NCBI RefSeq assembly: GCF_016863635.1
Contig: NZ_BOPG01000022.1
Span: forward strand, 155,723-219,722
Reading direction: 5' to 3'
Length of the DNA stretch: 64,000 bases
Source of the DNA: Virgisporangium aurantiacum
Lineage (GTDB): Bacteria; Actinomycetota; Actinomycetes; Mycobacteriales; Micromonosporaceae
Position numbers and translations under genes: made by a program. Shown here piece by piece: positions 41,005 through 49,812 of the stretch. The notes under the pieces were generated by a model. The model was not told the origin of the DNA. It ran no database searches and was given only the letters and a program-made list of their open reading frames with translations. Position 1 is the stretch's first letter, and every line of letters starts with the position of its first letter.

Positions 41005-41514
41005 ATGAAGATGTCCGGCGGCGTGGAGTGGGCGCTGCACTGCTGTGTGGTCCTCACGGTCGCCGACCACCCGGTTCCGGCCGCCCGGCTGGCCGAGCTG
41101 CACGAGGTCTCCGGTAGCTACCTCGCCAAGCAGTTGCAGGCGCTGTCGCGCGCCGGGCTGATCCACTCGGTGCAGGGACACGCCGGCGGGTACGTGCTCA
41201 CCCGTGCCGCGGCGGAGATCACCGTGCTCGACGTCGTCGAGGCGGTCGACGGCGCGGCGCCCGCGTTCCAGTGCACCGAGATCCGCCAGCGCGGTCCGGT
41301 CGCCACCCCGCCGGAGGCGTGCACGAGGCCCTGCGCGATCTCCCGCGCGATGAGCGCGGCCGACGACGCCTGGCGGTCGGCATTGAAGGCCGTGACAATC
41401 GCCGGACTCGCCCGCGATGTCACGACCGACAACGGTCCGGGCGCCTTCGACATGGTTCGCACGTGGCTGGGCGGGCCAGCCCCCGCGGCGAACGGCCGAC
41501 AGTCGGGAAGCTGA
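41005..41514 (+). CDS. Rrf2-family transcriptional regulator
   Basis: 169 aa. Winged-helix DNA-binding domain at ~1-75 (AARLAELHEVSGSYLAKQLQ and AGLIHSVQGHAGGYVLTR). Three cysteines in the sensor loop (FQCTEI, EACTRPC) lie where IscR/NsrR bind an Fe-S cluster, but the spacing C-x16-C-x3-C differs from those proteins, so cluster binding or thiol sensing are both possible. It diverges from the NmrA-like gene and likely regulates it and itself through the twin palindromes. Confidence 0.9.
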   Translation: MKMSGGVEWALHCCVVLTVADHPVPAARLAELHEVSGSYLAKQLQALSRAGLIHSVQGHAGGYVLTRAAAEITVLDVVEAVDGAAPAFQCTEIRQRGPVATPPEACTRPCAISRAMSAADDAWRSALKAVTIAGLARDVTTDNGPGAFDMVRTWLGGPAPAANGRQSGS

Positions 41515-41595
41515 CTGGTTCGCATACTCCCGGAAACGTGCCTAACCAGGAAATCTGCAGATCATCGCCTTGGTAACCGGACTTAGAGTCTCCAC

Positions 41596-44394
41596 ATGGT
41601 CTCTGCGGCATTCGGTCTCGGCGTCGACTTCGGTACTTCCAGTACCGTCGCGATGCTGCGTTGGCCCGACGGCCGGGTCAAGCCGCTCCTTTTCGAAGGC
41701 TCACCCCTGCTGCCGTCGGCGGTATTCGCCCCCACCGAGGGGCCCCTCGTCGTGGGTAGCGACGCACTCCACCACGGCCGGTTCGAGCCGAGTCAGCTCG
41801 AACCCAACCCCAAGCGCCTGATCGACGACGAGGGCCTGCTGCTCGGCAACCGCGAGGTGTCGGTCCTCGAACTGTTCACCGCCGTGCTCAAGCACGTCGC
41901 GGCCGAGGCGGCCCGCGTCACCGGCGGCGTCGTGCCGACGACCGCGCTGGCCTATCCGGCCGGCTGGGGCACCGTCCGGCGCGGGGCACTATTGGACGCC
42001 GCACAGGCGGCCGGGCTGGGCGGGGTCACCCTCGTACCGGAGCCGGTGGCGGCGGCCGACTACTTCACCCGCGTCCTCAACCGCGACGTACCGGTCGGCC
42101 AGGCACTCGTCGTCTACGACCTGGGTGCGGGCACGTTCGACTCGAGCGCCGTGCGCCGGGTCGAGGCCGGGTTCGAGGTGGCCGCGGTCGACGGTCTCAA
42201 CGACATCGGCGGCCTCGACCTCGACGCCGCGATCGTCAAGTGGCTGCGCGACGGCCCCGCCGCCGGCCGCGACGAGGAATGGGCCAAGATCGAGAACCCG
42301 GTTGCGCCGGAGGACCGCCGGCGGCGGCGCGAACTCTGGGACGACGTGCGCATCGCCAAGGAGATGCTCTCCCGCGCACCGGCGGTGCTCCTGCGGCTGC
42401 CGGCGTTCGACCTCGAGGTGCAGTTCACCCGCGAGGAGTTCGAGGCGGCCGCCCAGCCGCTGCTGAACCGCACGGTGCGCACCACCGCCGCGCTCATCCG
42501 GTACGCGAACCTCACCCAGGACAACATCGCCGGCCTGCTGCTCGTCGGCGGGGCCAGCCGGGTGCCGCTCGTCGCCACGTTGCTGCACCGCACGCTGAAC
42601 ATCGCACCCATCGCCACCGAGCAGCCCGAACTGATCGTGGCCGAGGGCGCCCTGCAGTCGGTGGCACCGGCCACCCAGGCGGCGCACCCGGTGAGCGCGG
42701 TGCCGGTGTCGGCCCAGCCGATCTCCGGCCAGCCGTACTCGGGTGTCCCCGGCGGCCCGGTCTCCGGCGTCCCGATGCCGCCGATGTCCGGCGTGCCCGC
42801 CGGCTACGCCGCGGCCCCGGTCTCCGGCCAGCCGTTCCCGGGCCAGCCGGTCTCGGGCCAGCCGGTCTCGGGCCAGCCTGTTTCGGGGCAGCCGTTCCCG
42901 GGCCAGCCGGTCTCCGGTGCGGCCGGGGTCTACCCGACGTCCGGCGCACCGGGGCCGGTGTCCGGCCCGCCGGCGCACGTGTCGGGTGCCCCGGTGCACG
43001 CCACCTACACGCCGCCGCACGGGGTCGGCGGAACGCCGCCGCAGGGGTACGCGGCCGCGCCGGTCAGCACTCCGCCGCACGGGTACGCCGCGGCGCCGGT
43101 CAGTGGTGGGGGCGCTCCCCAGTCGGCCGGGGTCGGTTTCGCGCACCCGGCCACGCCCGTCGGGCACTGGGCCGCGGTGCCGACCGCACCGCACCAGACC
43201 GTGAACCAGGGCCCGAACACCACCGGCACCGTCTACACCGGTGGCAGCGTGCCGCCCGTCGAGCCGCTGCAGCCGCCGCAGGACAACCGGGACAGCCGGG
43301 TCATCCCGGTGTGGACCGTCAACGACGCACCGCGTCCCGGAACCGCCAGCCGGCAGCCGGCGGCCGCGCCGGCGCCGGTACCCGCGCCCACGCCGGCGCC
43401 CACGACCGGACGCCGCTCGCCGATCAGGCTGATCGTGGCGGGCGTGGTCGCGGTGTGGATCATCGTCGCGGCCGTGGTGATCGCGATGAACCTGCCCGGT
43501 GACGACTCGGGCACGAAGGTCCCGAACCTCGCCGGCCGGTCGCAGGACGACGCGACCACGACGCTGAAGGCGGCCAAGCTCGACGTCGGCACGATCATCT
43601 TCGAGGACTCCACCGACGTGCCGGCGAACATGATCATCCGGACCGAGCCGGCAGCGGACAAGAAGGTCGACCCCGGTACCAAGGTGACGCTGGTGCTCGC
43701 CCGCACACCCGGTTCGGCCACGGTCGCGCTGCCGGATCTGGCCAACAAGACGCAGGACGACGCGGTCGCCGGCCTCACCGCCGTGGGGCTGACCTCGGGC
43801 GACGTCGTGTACGAGGAGTCGACCACGGTCGGCGAGGGCCTGGTGATCCGCACCGAACCGGCGGCGAACACGCAGGTGCCGCCGAACACGGCGGTGAAGC
43901 TGGTCCTGGCGAGCAAGCCCGGCGCGCAGACGCCCGTCGCCCAGCCCTGCCACGTGCCCGACCTCGCGCACCAGAACCGCGACTACGCCGAGCAGCAACT
44001 GAAGAACGCGGGCATCCAGTACCAGATCAAGAAGGAAGACTCCGACTCGGTGCAGCCCGGCACGGTCATCCGCACCGATCCCGGCCCCGGCCGGCTCGAG
44101 CACTGCCGCCGCGTCACGGTGGTGGTCTCGCAGGGCGTGCCGATCCGCGTCCCCGACGTGATCGGTGACCCGGAGGGCTACGCCAAGCAGCAGATCCTCG
44201 ACGTCAAGCTCAAGGCGAGCGTGCGGTACGAGAACTACTGCGGCGCGACGGAGACCAAGGACGCCGTGGTCACCGCCCAGAACCCGCACGGCGGCTCGAC
44301 CGCCCACGAGGGCGACACGGTGACGATCACGCTCCCCAAGTACACCGGCGTCTGCGCCTCGAACAAGACCACGAACGACGAGGCGACAACCTGA
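41596..44394 (+). CDS. Hsp70-type ATPase fused through a Pro-rich linker and membrane helix to PASTA domains
   Basis: 932 aa. Residues 1-355 are an Hsp70/DnaK-like nucleotide-binding domain: GVDFGTSSTVA, VVYDLGAGTFDSS, LLLVGGASRVPLV. No substrate-binding domain follows. Instead ~370-605 is a Pro/Gly/Val linker with VSGQP repeats. A single membrane helix (~612-634) then leads to four PASTA-like repeats (~640-915). PASTA domains bind muropeptides or beta-lactams, so the topology resembles PknB with the kinase replaced by an Hsp70 ATPase. Probably a cell-wall-sensing membrane protein; partner unknown. A palindromic element terminates it. Confidence 0.9.
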   Translation: MVSAAFGLGVDFGTSSTVAMLRWPDGRVKPLLFEGSPLLPSAVFAPTEGPLVVGSDALHHGRFEPSQLEPNPKRLIDDEGLLLGNREVSVLELFTAVLKHVAAEAARVTGGVVPTTALAYPAGWGTVRRGALLDAAQAAGLGGVTLVPEPVAAADYFTRVLNRDVPVGQALVVYDLGAGTFDSSAVRRVEAGFEVAAVDGLNDIGGLDLDAAIVKWLRDGPAAGRDEEWAKIENPVAPEDRRRRRELWDDVRIAKEMLSRAPAVLLRLPAFDLEVQFTREEFEAAAQPLLNRTVRTTAALIRYANLTQDNIAGLLLVGGASRVPLVATLLHRTLNIAPIATEQPELIVAEGALQSVAPATQAAHPVSAVPVSAQPISGQPYSGVPGGPVSGVPMPPMSGVPAGYAAAPVSGQPFPGQPVSGQPVSGQPVSGQPFPGQPVSGAAGVYPTSGAPGPVSGPPAHVSGAPVHATYTPPHGVGGTPPQGYAAAPVSTPPHGYAAAPVSGGGAPQSAGVGFAHPATPVGHWAAVPTAPHQTVNQGPNTTGTVYTGGSVPPVEPLQPPQDNRDSRVIPVWTVNDAPRPGTASRQPAAAPAPVPAPTPAPTTGRRSPIRLIVAGVVAVWIIVAAVVIAMNLPGDDSGTKVPNLAGRSQDDATTTLKAAKLDVGTIIFEDSTDVPANMIIRTEPAADKKVDPGTKVTLVLARTPGSATVALPDLANKTQDDAVAGLTAVGLTSGDVVYEESTTVGEGLVIRTEPAANTQVPPNTAVKLVLASKPGAQTPVAQPCHVPDLAHQNRDYAEQQLKNAGIQYQIKKEDSDSVQPGTVIRTDPGPGRLEHCRRVTVVVSQGVPIRVPDVIGDPEGYAKQQILDVKLKASVRYENYCGATETKDAVVTAQNPHGGSTAHEGDTVTITLPKYTGVCASNKTTNDEATT
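42820..42909 (+). repeat. 15-bp tandem repeats encoding VSGQP/FPGQP units
   Basis: Six in-frame 15-bp units encode VSGQP, FPGQP, VSGQP, VSGQP, VSGQP and FPGQP in the linker of the Hsp70-PASTA protein. Unit-length variation would change linker length without breaking the frame. Confidence 0.85.
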
Positions 44395-44397
44395 GCC

Positions 44398-44445
44398 GAT
44401 CTTGGACTCCGTGCGGTGCTGGAGCACCGCACGGAGTCCAAGATC
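44398..44445. repeat. 48-bp palindromic element, copy B (bidirectional terminator position)
   Basis: Core arms GATCTTGGACTCC (44398-44410) and GGAGTCCAAGATC (44433-44445). In this copy the 22-nt centre is also self-complementary (GTGCGGTGCTG then GAGCACCGCAC), so the arms pair over 23 bp around a tiny loop. It exactly fills the gap between the convergent Hsp70-PASTA and eis-like genes, three bases from each stop. Confidence 0.9.
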
Positions 44446-44448
44446 GCG

Positions 44449-45672
44449 CTAGAACCACGTGGAGCACCACGGCGCGCGCTCACCGGCGAACATGCGGGTG
44501 GCGCGCGCCACCGCGTTCGGGGTGTGCTCGTCGACCAGGCCGGCCGCCGCGAGCGTCCGCACCGGGTGCCCGCCCAGGCACACCGCGCCCAGCGCCGAGA
44601 CCCCGATCGTCAGGTCGGCCGTCGCCGTCGTCGGGGTGCAGGTCGCGCCGTCGGGGCCGCCGTCGAGGGCGAACCGGCCGCCGGTGTAGCCGTCGGTGTC
44701 GACCACGTCGAGGACGAGCTGTCCCTCGGCGCCGTACCTCCGCGCGCCGAGCAGCGCCGCCACGTCGAGCACCCGCACCCACAGGAAGTCGAACCGGCCG
44801 CTGGCCTTGGCGTGCCGGGCGTCGAAGAGCAGCCACGGCAGCACGTCGTCGACCGGCCGGTCGATCGCCTTGATCGTGTTGATCATGTCGAGGCTGATCA
44901 GGTGGTCCCAGAGCAGCGCGTCGCCCAGCGGTCCGGTGGTGAACATCGCCTGCGGCTCGACGGTGCCGTCCGGCTGCCGGTCGGTCCACCTGCCCTCGAC
45001 GACGTAGCGGGCCGCGCCCACCACCTCGCCCGCCGGATCGCGCGCGACCACGTGGAAGGCCGGCTTCGGCTCACCCCAGCTCGGGATCCGCTTCAGCCCG
45101 TAGTCGACGTTCCAGAACCGCTCGGGCCGGCGGATCTCGCCCGGCGAGACCTGCCGGTGCCGCTCGTACAGCGTGGGCATGAGGTCGCGCGCAAAGTCGC
45201 GGTCGACGAACTCGACCGTCCCCTGTGGACGGTCGCGGAGCCGCGCGGTGCGCGTGTCGACGGTGAGGATCTGGTGCTCGGTGGCGGCGCCGTACCCGAA
45301 CCGGCCGTAGATCGGCCACTCCGCGGCGATCAGGACGCTCACCGGTTCGCCCCGTTCGACGCTCGCGGCCAGGTCCTGGTGGACCATGCGCGTCGCGAGC
45401 CCGCGCCGGCGGTGGGTCGCGGTGGTCGTCACGGCGGTGACGGCGGACGCGGCGACCGTCGTGCCGCCGGGCAGCGTGAGGTCGGTGGGAAAGCTGCGCA
45501 ACGTCGACACGATGCGCGACCCGTCGAAGGCCCCGTACGTCCGGTCCAGGTGCGTGCCGTCGCGGCGGGCCTCGGCGTCCTTGTCACCGATCGGGTTGAG
45601 GAAGCCGGTGGCCATGGCGGCCCAGAACGGCCCGACCTCGCTCTCGCTGATCGTGCGAATCTCCAGGTGCAT
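44449..45672 (-). CDS. Eis-family GNAT N-acetyltransferase
   Basis: 407 aa. N-terminal GNAT with THRRRGLATRMVHQDL as acetyl-CoA loop and AAEWPIYGRFGYG, second GNAT-like part, then an SCP2-like C-terminal domain ending in STWF. The C-terminal Phe carboxylate is the catalytic base in the Eis family. Eis enzymes acetylate amines including aminoglycosides and other polyamines. It lies nine bases downstream of a LuxR-type regulator gene on the same strand, probably its regulator and cotranscribed partner. Confidence 0.9.
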   Translation of the reverse strand: MHLEIRTISESEVGPFWAAMATGFLNPIGDKDAEARRDGTHLDRTYGAFDGSRIVSTLRSFPTDLTLPGGTTVAASAVTAVTTTATHRRRGLATRMVHQDLAASVERGEPVSVLIAAEWPIYGRFGYGAATEHQILTVDTRTARLRDRPQGTVEFVDRDFARDLMPTLYERHRQVSPGEIRRPERFWNVDYGLKRIPSWGEPKPAFHVVARDPAGEVVGAARYVVEGRWTDRQPDGTVEPQAMFTTGPLGDALLWDHLISLDMINTIKAIDRPVDDVLPWLLFDARHAKASGRFDFLWVRVLDVAALLGARRYGAEGQLVLDVVDTDGYTGGRFALDGGPDGATCTPTTATADLTIGVSALGAVCLGGHPVRTLAAAGLVDEHTPNAVARATRMFAGERAPWCSTWF

Positions 45673-45681
45673 TTCGGAAGG

Positions 45682-46287
45682 CTAGCGGAGCCATCCGTCC
45701 TTGCGTGCGATGCGGATCGCGTCGAGGCGGTTGCGGGCGCCGGTTTTCGTGATGACCGAGGAGATGTGGTTGCGCACCGTTCCCAGCGACAGGTAGAGGC
45801 GGCGGGCGATCTCGGCCACCGTCTCGCCCTCCGCGGCCAGGCCCAGCACCTCCCATTCGCGGGTGCTCACCGCCTTTTCGGTACTGATCGCGGCCACCTC
45901 CAGGCGCGGGTCGACCACCCGTTCGCCGCGCGCGACGTGCCGGATCGCCGCGGCCAGCTGGCGCACGGAGGTGTCCTTCACCACGAAGCTGACCCGGCGG
46001 GCGCGGCGGCGCGGCGGCAGCATGCCGCGCTTGGTGGGGTCACAGAGGACGATCACCGCGCACTTCGGCGCGGCCGACTTCAACTCGGCCACCTTCGGGA
46101 GTATCTGGCTGACCATGAGATCGGTGTTCACCAGCACGACGTCGGGCGCGAATTGCGCCGCGAGCGGGGCGATCTCCAATTCGATATCGGCGGTGGCGAC
46201 CAGTGCGATATCGGGCTCACGGTTCAGAAGAGTGGAGAACCCGGCGCGATTCCATTGACCGTCTTCGAGCATGAGAACTCGGATCAT
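45682..46287 (-). CDS. NarL/LuxR-family response regulator with non-canonical receiver
   Basis: 201 aa. Receiver-like N-terminal ~115 residues and C-terminal LuxR helix-turn-helix (STREWEVLGLAAEGETVAEIARRLYLSLGTVRNHISS). The phospho-acceptor position is Asn54 (PDVVLVNTDLM) where Asp is expected; Lys104 (VVKDTS) and acidic Glu8/Asp9 are kept. It is probably controlled without phosphorylation or by an unusual ligand. No sensor kinase is adjacent. First gene of the luxR-eis pair. Confidence 0.85.
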   Translation of the reverse strand: MIRVLMLEDGQWNRAGFSTLLNREPDIALVATADIELEIAPLAAQFAPDVVLVNTDLMVSQILPKVAELKSAAPKCAVIVLCDPTKRGMLPPRRRARRVSFVVKDTSVRQLAAAIRHVARGERVVDPRLEVAAISTEKAVSTREWEVLGLAAEGETVAEIARRLYLSLGTVRNHISSVITKTGARNRLDAIRIARKDGWLR

Positions 46288-46493
46288 CGCCGGAACCCCT
46301 TGAGGAGATATTCTATTCCATTACGATAAACCAGTTGCGCCACCAAATCTGTCGACCATTCGGGTCCATCACTCACGGCGTTCGTCGCCAAAGCGCCGGC
46401 AATTCGTATTTGTGCAAGCTTTCGCGTCCGCTATCGGCGCGCGTAAGTGGCATGTCGGACTTCGGTGTCGCATTTCCGTCCCCCGAACGGGGT
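46288..46493. promoter_or_regulatory. divergent intergenic region, luxR-type gene versus MFS gene
   Basis: 206 bp, unusually AT-rich for the window (for example AGATATTCTATTCCATTACGA near 46302-46322 and AATTCGTATTTGTG near 46400), so promoters in both directions are likely. No matched operator was identified. Confidence 0.4.
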
Positions 46494-47693
46494 ATGCCGC
46501 GAACACGTACGGCACGATTGGATCTCATGCGGCTCTCCGGCGGGGCCCTGCTCGGGCTCGCCTACCTCGGCTTCATCAGCCTCGGCCTGCCCGACGCGCT
46601 GCTCGGGGTCGGCTGGCCGTCGATGCGCGCGACGTTCGGGGTGTCGATCGAGGCGGTCGGCCTGATCCTGACCGTCGGCGTCACCGGCTACCTGATGTCG
46701 AGCGTGTCCACCGGGTTCGCGCTGGCGAAGCTGGGCGTCGGGCGGCTGCTCGCCGGCAGCACCGGCCTCGTCGCGCTCGGGCTCACCGCGTACGCGGCCG
46801 CGCCGGTGTTCGCCCTGGCCCTGGTCGGCGCGGTGCTGGTGGGCCTCGGCTCGGGCGCGATCGACGCCGGACTCAACGTCTACGCCGCCGAGCACTTCGG
46901 CGCCCGGCACATGAACTGGCTGCACGCCAGCTTCGGCTTCGGCGCGACCCTCGGTCCCCTGATCATGACGTCGGTGCTCGGCGCCGGGCTCGGCTGGCGG
47001 TGGGGGTACGGCCTCACCGCGGCGGTGCAGGGGCTGCTGGCGGTCGCGTTCGCGGTCACCGCCCGGTCCTGGGACCGTCCCCGACAAACCGAAGCGGAGC
47101 CGGAACCGCCGCGCGGAGCCCTGATGCTGCCGACCGTCTGGCTGGGCGCGCTGACGTTCGCGCTCTACACCGGCACCGAAGTGGCCGTCGCCCTCTGGAC
47201 GTTCACCCTGCTCACCGACGGCCGTCACCTGTCCACCGGCGTCGCCGGCACCTGCGTCTCGGCGTACTGGGGCGCGCTGTTCGCCGGCCGGATCGTCTAC
47301 GGCGCGGTCGCCGACCGCCTGCCCGGCGGGAAGGCGCTGGTCGGCTGCCTGGGCGGGATGCTTGCCGGCGCGCTCGTCGCCGTGCTGCCCGCACCGGCAC
47401 CGGTCACCGTGTTCGGCGTGCTGCTGATCGGCCTCTTCGCCGCGCCGGTGTTCCCGCTGCTCACGCTGACCACCGCCGACCGCGTCGGCGCCGACCTCGC
47501 CGGCCCGGCCGTCGGCCTGCAGATCGGCGCCGCGTCGCTCGGCGCGGTGATCTGCCCGGCCGTGATCGGCCTGCTGGTCGGCCGCCACGGCACCGGCGTG
47601 ATCGCGCCGTCGTTCGTGGTGCTGGCGCTGCTGCTCCCGCTCTCCTACGCCGTCACGGTAAAATTGAAACCTATTGACGCACGTCAATTATAA
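46494..47693 (+). CDS. MFS transporter
   Basis: 399 aa with 12 predicted membrane helices and a FucP/YjjL-like opening (GLAYLGFISLGLPDALLGVGWPSM). The family moves sugars or drugs by proton-coupled transport; the cargo is not clear. The region between helices 2 and 3 (FALAKLGVGRLLAGS) carries the inter-domain loop. Two in-frame starts exist: ATG 46494 (chosen, keeps the basic N-terminus) and ATG 46527; neither has a strong ribosome site. Its stop abuts the convergent GH16 gene with no gap. Confidence 0.85.
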   Translation: MPRTRTARLDLMRLSGGALLGLAYLGFISLGLPDALLGVGWPSMRATFGVSIEAVGLILTVGVTGYLMSSVSTGFALAKLGVGRLLAGSTGLVALGLTAYAAAPVFALALVGAVLVGLGSGAIDAGLNVYAAEHFGARHMNWLHASFGFGATLGPLIMTSVLGAGLGWRWGYGLTAAVQGLLAVAFAVTARSWDRPRQTEAEPEPPRGALMLPTVWLGALTFALYTGTEVAVALWTFTLLTDGRHLSTGVAGTCVSAYWGALFAGRIVYGAVADRLPGGKALVGCLGGMLAGALVAVLPAPAPVTVFGVLLIGLFAAPVFPLLTLTTADRVGADLAGPAVGLQIGAASLGAVICPAVIGLLVGRHGTGVIAPSFVVLALLLPLSYAVTVKLKPIDARQL

Positions 47694-48545
47694 TTAGCGC
47701 TCCCAGGCCCTGATGTAATCGACCCGCTTTACCGCTTCGGTGGTGCCCGCCGCCGGCGGGACCTCCGCGAACACCGCCAGATTCGACACGATGTTGGTCA
47801 CCCCGTCCGAGGTGGCCGGCGTGCGGCAGACCTCGACCCCGTCGACATACCAGGTCGTTCCGGACTCCTCGATCGCCGCCCCGTAGGTGTGCCACCCGTC
47901 GGCCGGGTCGAACGGCAGCGCCGGCTTGCAGTTGCCGCCCGCGCCCGAGTGCTGCGTCAGGTCGAGCCGGTGCCGCGTCTCCGAGTAGAACTCGTACACG
48001 TCGGTCTCGATGTAGCGGTTCTCGAACGGCGCCTGCCACGTCCACAGCGCCGGCCAGAAGCCGCGCGCCCGCGGCAGCACGGCCCGCTCCTCCACGTACC
48101 CGTACCGGAACCCGTACGACGGCGTGCTGGAGATCAGGCACGACGTCCACTCGTACCGCTCCCCCGACGGCGACGTCACCGCCTCCCGCCGCGCGGTCAT
48201 CGTCAACTCGCCGTCGCCGACCGCGCAGTTCGCGGCCTGGTTCCACTCCAGTTGCTTGTTCTTCTTGTTGCCGCGCCCGTTGTCGGCCTCGGCGCCCGAC
48301 TCGTCGGCCCACCGCCCCGCGTCGAGCGACGACCCGTCGAACTCGTCGCTGAACGCCATCTCCCACCCGCCGGTCTGCCCGACCGGGAGCGGCGGCCCGT
48401 CACCGTCCTGGTGCGCCGGCGGGGGCACGGCCACCGCCCGGCCGCCGGGCCCGTCGTCACCAAGAGCAAAGACAAGAGCAAGAGCAGATATGACGCCCAC
48501 CGCCACGGCGCCGAACCCCAGCGTCCTACGCACTTTCCTACTCAC
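47694..48545 (-). CDS. secreted GH16 glycoside hydrolase (last gene of exopolysaccharide operon)
   Basis: 283 aa. Signal peptide/anchor (~8-28), then a beta-jelly-roll GH16 domain starting at ~60. Catalytic motif ExDxxE is Glu180-Thr-Asp182-Val-Tyr-Glu185 in NRYIETDVYEFYSE; aromatic GFWPALWTW lines the cleft. GH16 enzymes hydrolyse or transglycosylate beta-glucans, galactans and related polymers. Starts inside the end of the P450 gene, so it belongs to the exopolysaccharide operon and may trim or remodel its product. Confidence 0.88.
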   Translation of the reverse strand: MSRKVRRTLGFGAVAVGVISALALVFALGDDGPGGRAVAVPPPAHQDGDGPPLPVGQTGGWEMAFSDEFDGSSLDAGRWADESGAEADNGRGNKKNKQLEWNQAANCAVGDGELTMTARREAVTSPSGERYEWTSCLISSTPSYGFRYGYVEERAVLPRARGFWPALWTWQAPFENRYIETDVYEFYSETRHRLDLTQHSGAGGNCKPALPFDPADGWHTYGAAIEESGTTWYVDGVEVCRTPATSDGVTNIVSNLAVFAEVPPAAGTTEAVKRVDYIRAWER

Positions 48546-49812
48546 TGTGTGCTCCTGTCGCGAAGCTGAGGCGGGCGATCCGGTTGTCGAAGTTCGACGG
48601 CACGAGCTCCGGCTCGCCGACCGAGCGGATGTCCGGCAGGCGGGTCAGCAGCTCGCGGAACAGCACGGAGATCTCCTGCCGCGCGAGCGCGGTGCCGAGG
48701 CAGAAGTGCGGCCCGCCGCCGCCGAAGCCGACGTGCGGGTTCGGCGACCGGGTGACGTCGAACCGGTTCGGGTCGGCGAACACCGTCTCGTCGCGGTTGG
48801 CGGAGTTGTAGAACAGCACGACCTCGTCGCCCGCGCCGAGCCGGTACCCGTTGAGGACGGTCTCCCGGGCGACCGTGCGGCGGAACTGGATGATCGGCGT
48901 CGAGTGCCGCACCAGTTCCTCGACGAAGCCGCGCTCGTACGTGTCGAAGTCCTCGACGAGCAGCGCGCGCTGTGCCGGGTTCTCGGTGAGCAGGCGCAGC
49001 CCGTGCGCGATCGCGTTGCGGGTGGTCTCCACGCCGGCCACCAGCAGCAGGGAGAAGAACGCCCCCAGTTCGCGCGAATTCAGCTTCGCCGCGACGAGCG
49101 CGGAGACGAGGTCGTCCTCGGGGTGGCGGCGGCGCTGCCGGGCCACCCGGGCGACCACCCGTTGCAGGCGGGCCAGCGCGAACAGGCTGCGGCCGGGCAG
49201 GCGCCGCCAGCGCGGCACCCGCACGCCGGCGTGCTCGGTGGTCCGGTTGAGCCGGGCGAGCAGCGTCGACCGGTACTTCGCGGGGATGCCCATCATCGCG
49301 CAGATCACGCGCAGCGGTAGCTGGGCGGCCACCAGGTCCACGAAGTCGCCGTCCTTGCGCGCCACCACCTCGTCCACGATTTCCGTGGCGACGGTGCGCA
49401 TGTCGTCGGTGATCTTCGCGATGACCCGCGGCGTGAACGCCTTCTGCACGATGCCGCGCAGCCGGGCATGCTCCGGGTCGTCGAGGTTGACCATCGAGTC
49501 GCCGAACACGAACCGCACCCAGCGCGCCGGCTTCGGTGTGGTCACGCCGGGGCCGCTGATGAAATCGTCGGAGCGGCGGCTCGCGTCGACGACGTCCTGG
49601 TGCCGCACGAGGGCGTGGAACCCGGTCATCGGCCTACCACGTGCGGCCGGCCGCTCCACGAAGTACACCGGCTCGGGCAGGTGCCGCAGCCGGGCGAACG
49701 CCTCCTCGCGCCGGGTCACCGGCTGCCGCCAGAACCGCGGTTCGGCAAGATCGATGTCAATGTAGGGGCAGGTGCCGCGCCGGCCGGTGCCGGCTCCGGT
49801 GAGAACCTTCAT
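48538..49812 (-). CDS. cytochrome P450 within an exopolysaccharide operon
   Basis: 424 aa, standard length. The I-helix AGVETTRNAI holds the acid-alcohol pair, EELVR is the ExxR motif, and FGGGGPHFCLG supplies the heme-ligating Cys371. FLEs such as DDPEHARLRG (C-helix) are typical for soluble bacterial CYPs. No ferredoxin or reductase gene is adjacent. Its ATG overlaps the stop of a GT4 gene and its end overlaps the GH16 start, so it is a genuine operon member. Substrate is unknown; lipid carrier or sugar-linked molecule oxidation are guesses. Confidence 0.93.
   Translation of the reverse strand: MKVLTGAGTGRRGTCPYIDIDLAEPRFWRQPVTRREEAFARLRHLPEPVYFVERPAARGRPMTGFHALVRHQDVVDASRRSDDFISGPGVTTPKPARWVRFVFGDSMVNLDDPEHARLRGIVQKAFTPRVIAKITDDMRTVATEIVDEVVARKDGDFVDLVAAQLPLRVICAMMGIPAKYRSTLLARLNRTTEHAGVRVPRWRRLPGRSLFALARLQRVVARVARQRRRHPEDDLVSALVAAKLNSRELGAFFSLLLVAGVETTRNAIAHGLRLLTENPAQRALLVEDFDTYERGFVEELVRHSTPIIQFRRTVARETVLNGYRLGAGDEVVLFYNSANRDETVFADPNRFDVTRSPNPHVGFGGGGPHFCLGTALARQEISVLFRELLTRLPDIRSVGEPELVPSNFDNRIARLSFATGAHSE

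Noticed and set aside
41989..44427. An 812-codon minus-strand open frame opposite the Hsp70-PASTA gene
   Set aside because: Shadow of a domain-supported gene; no motifs, Arg/His/Gly-rich composition.
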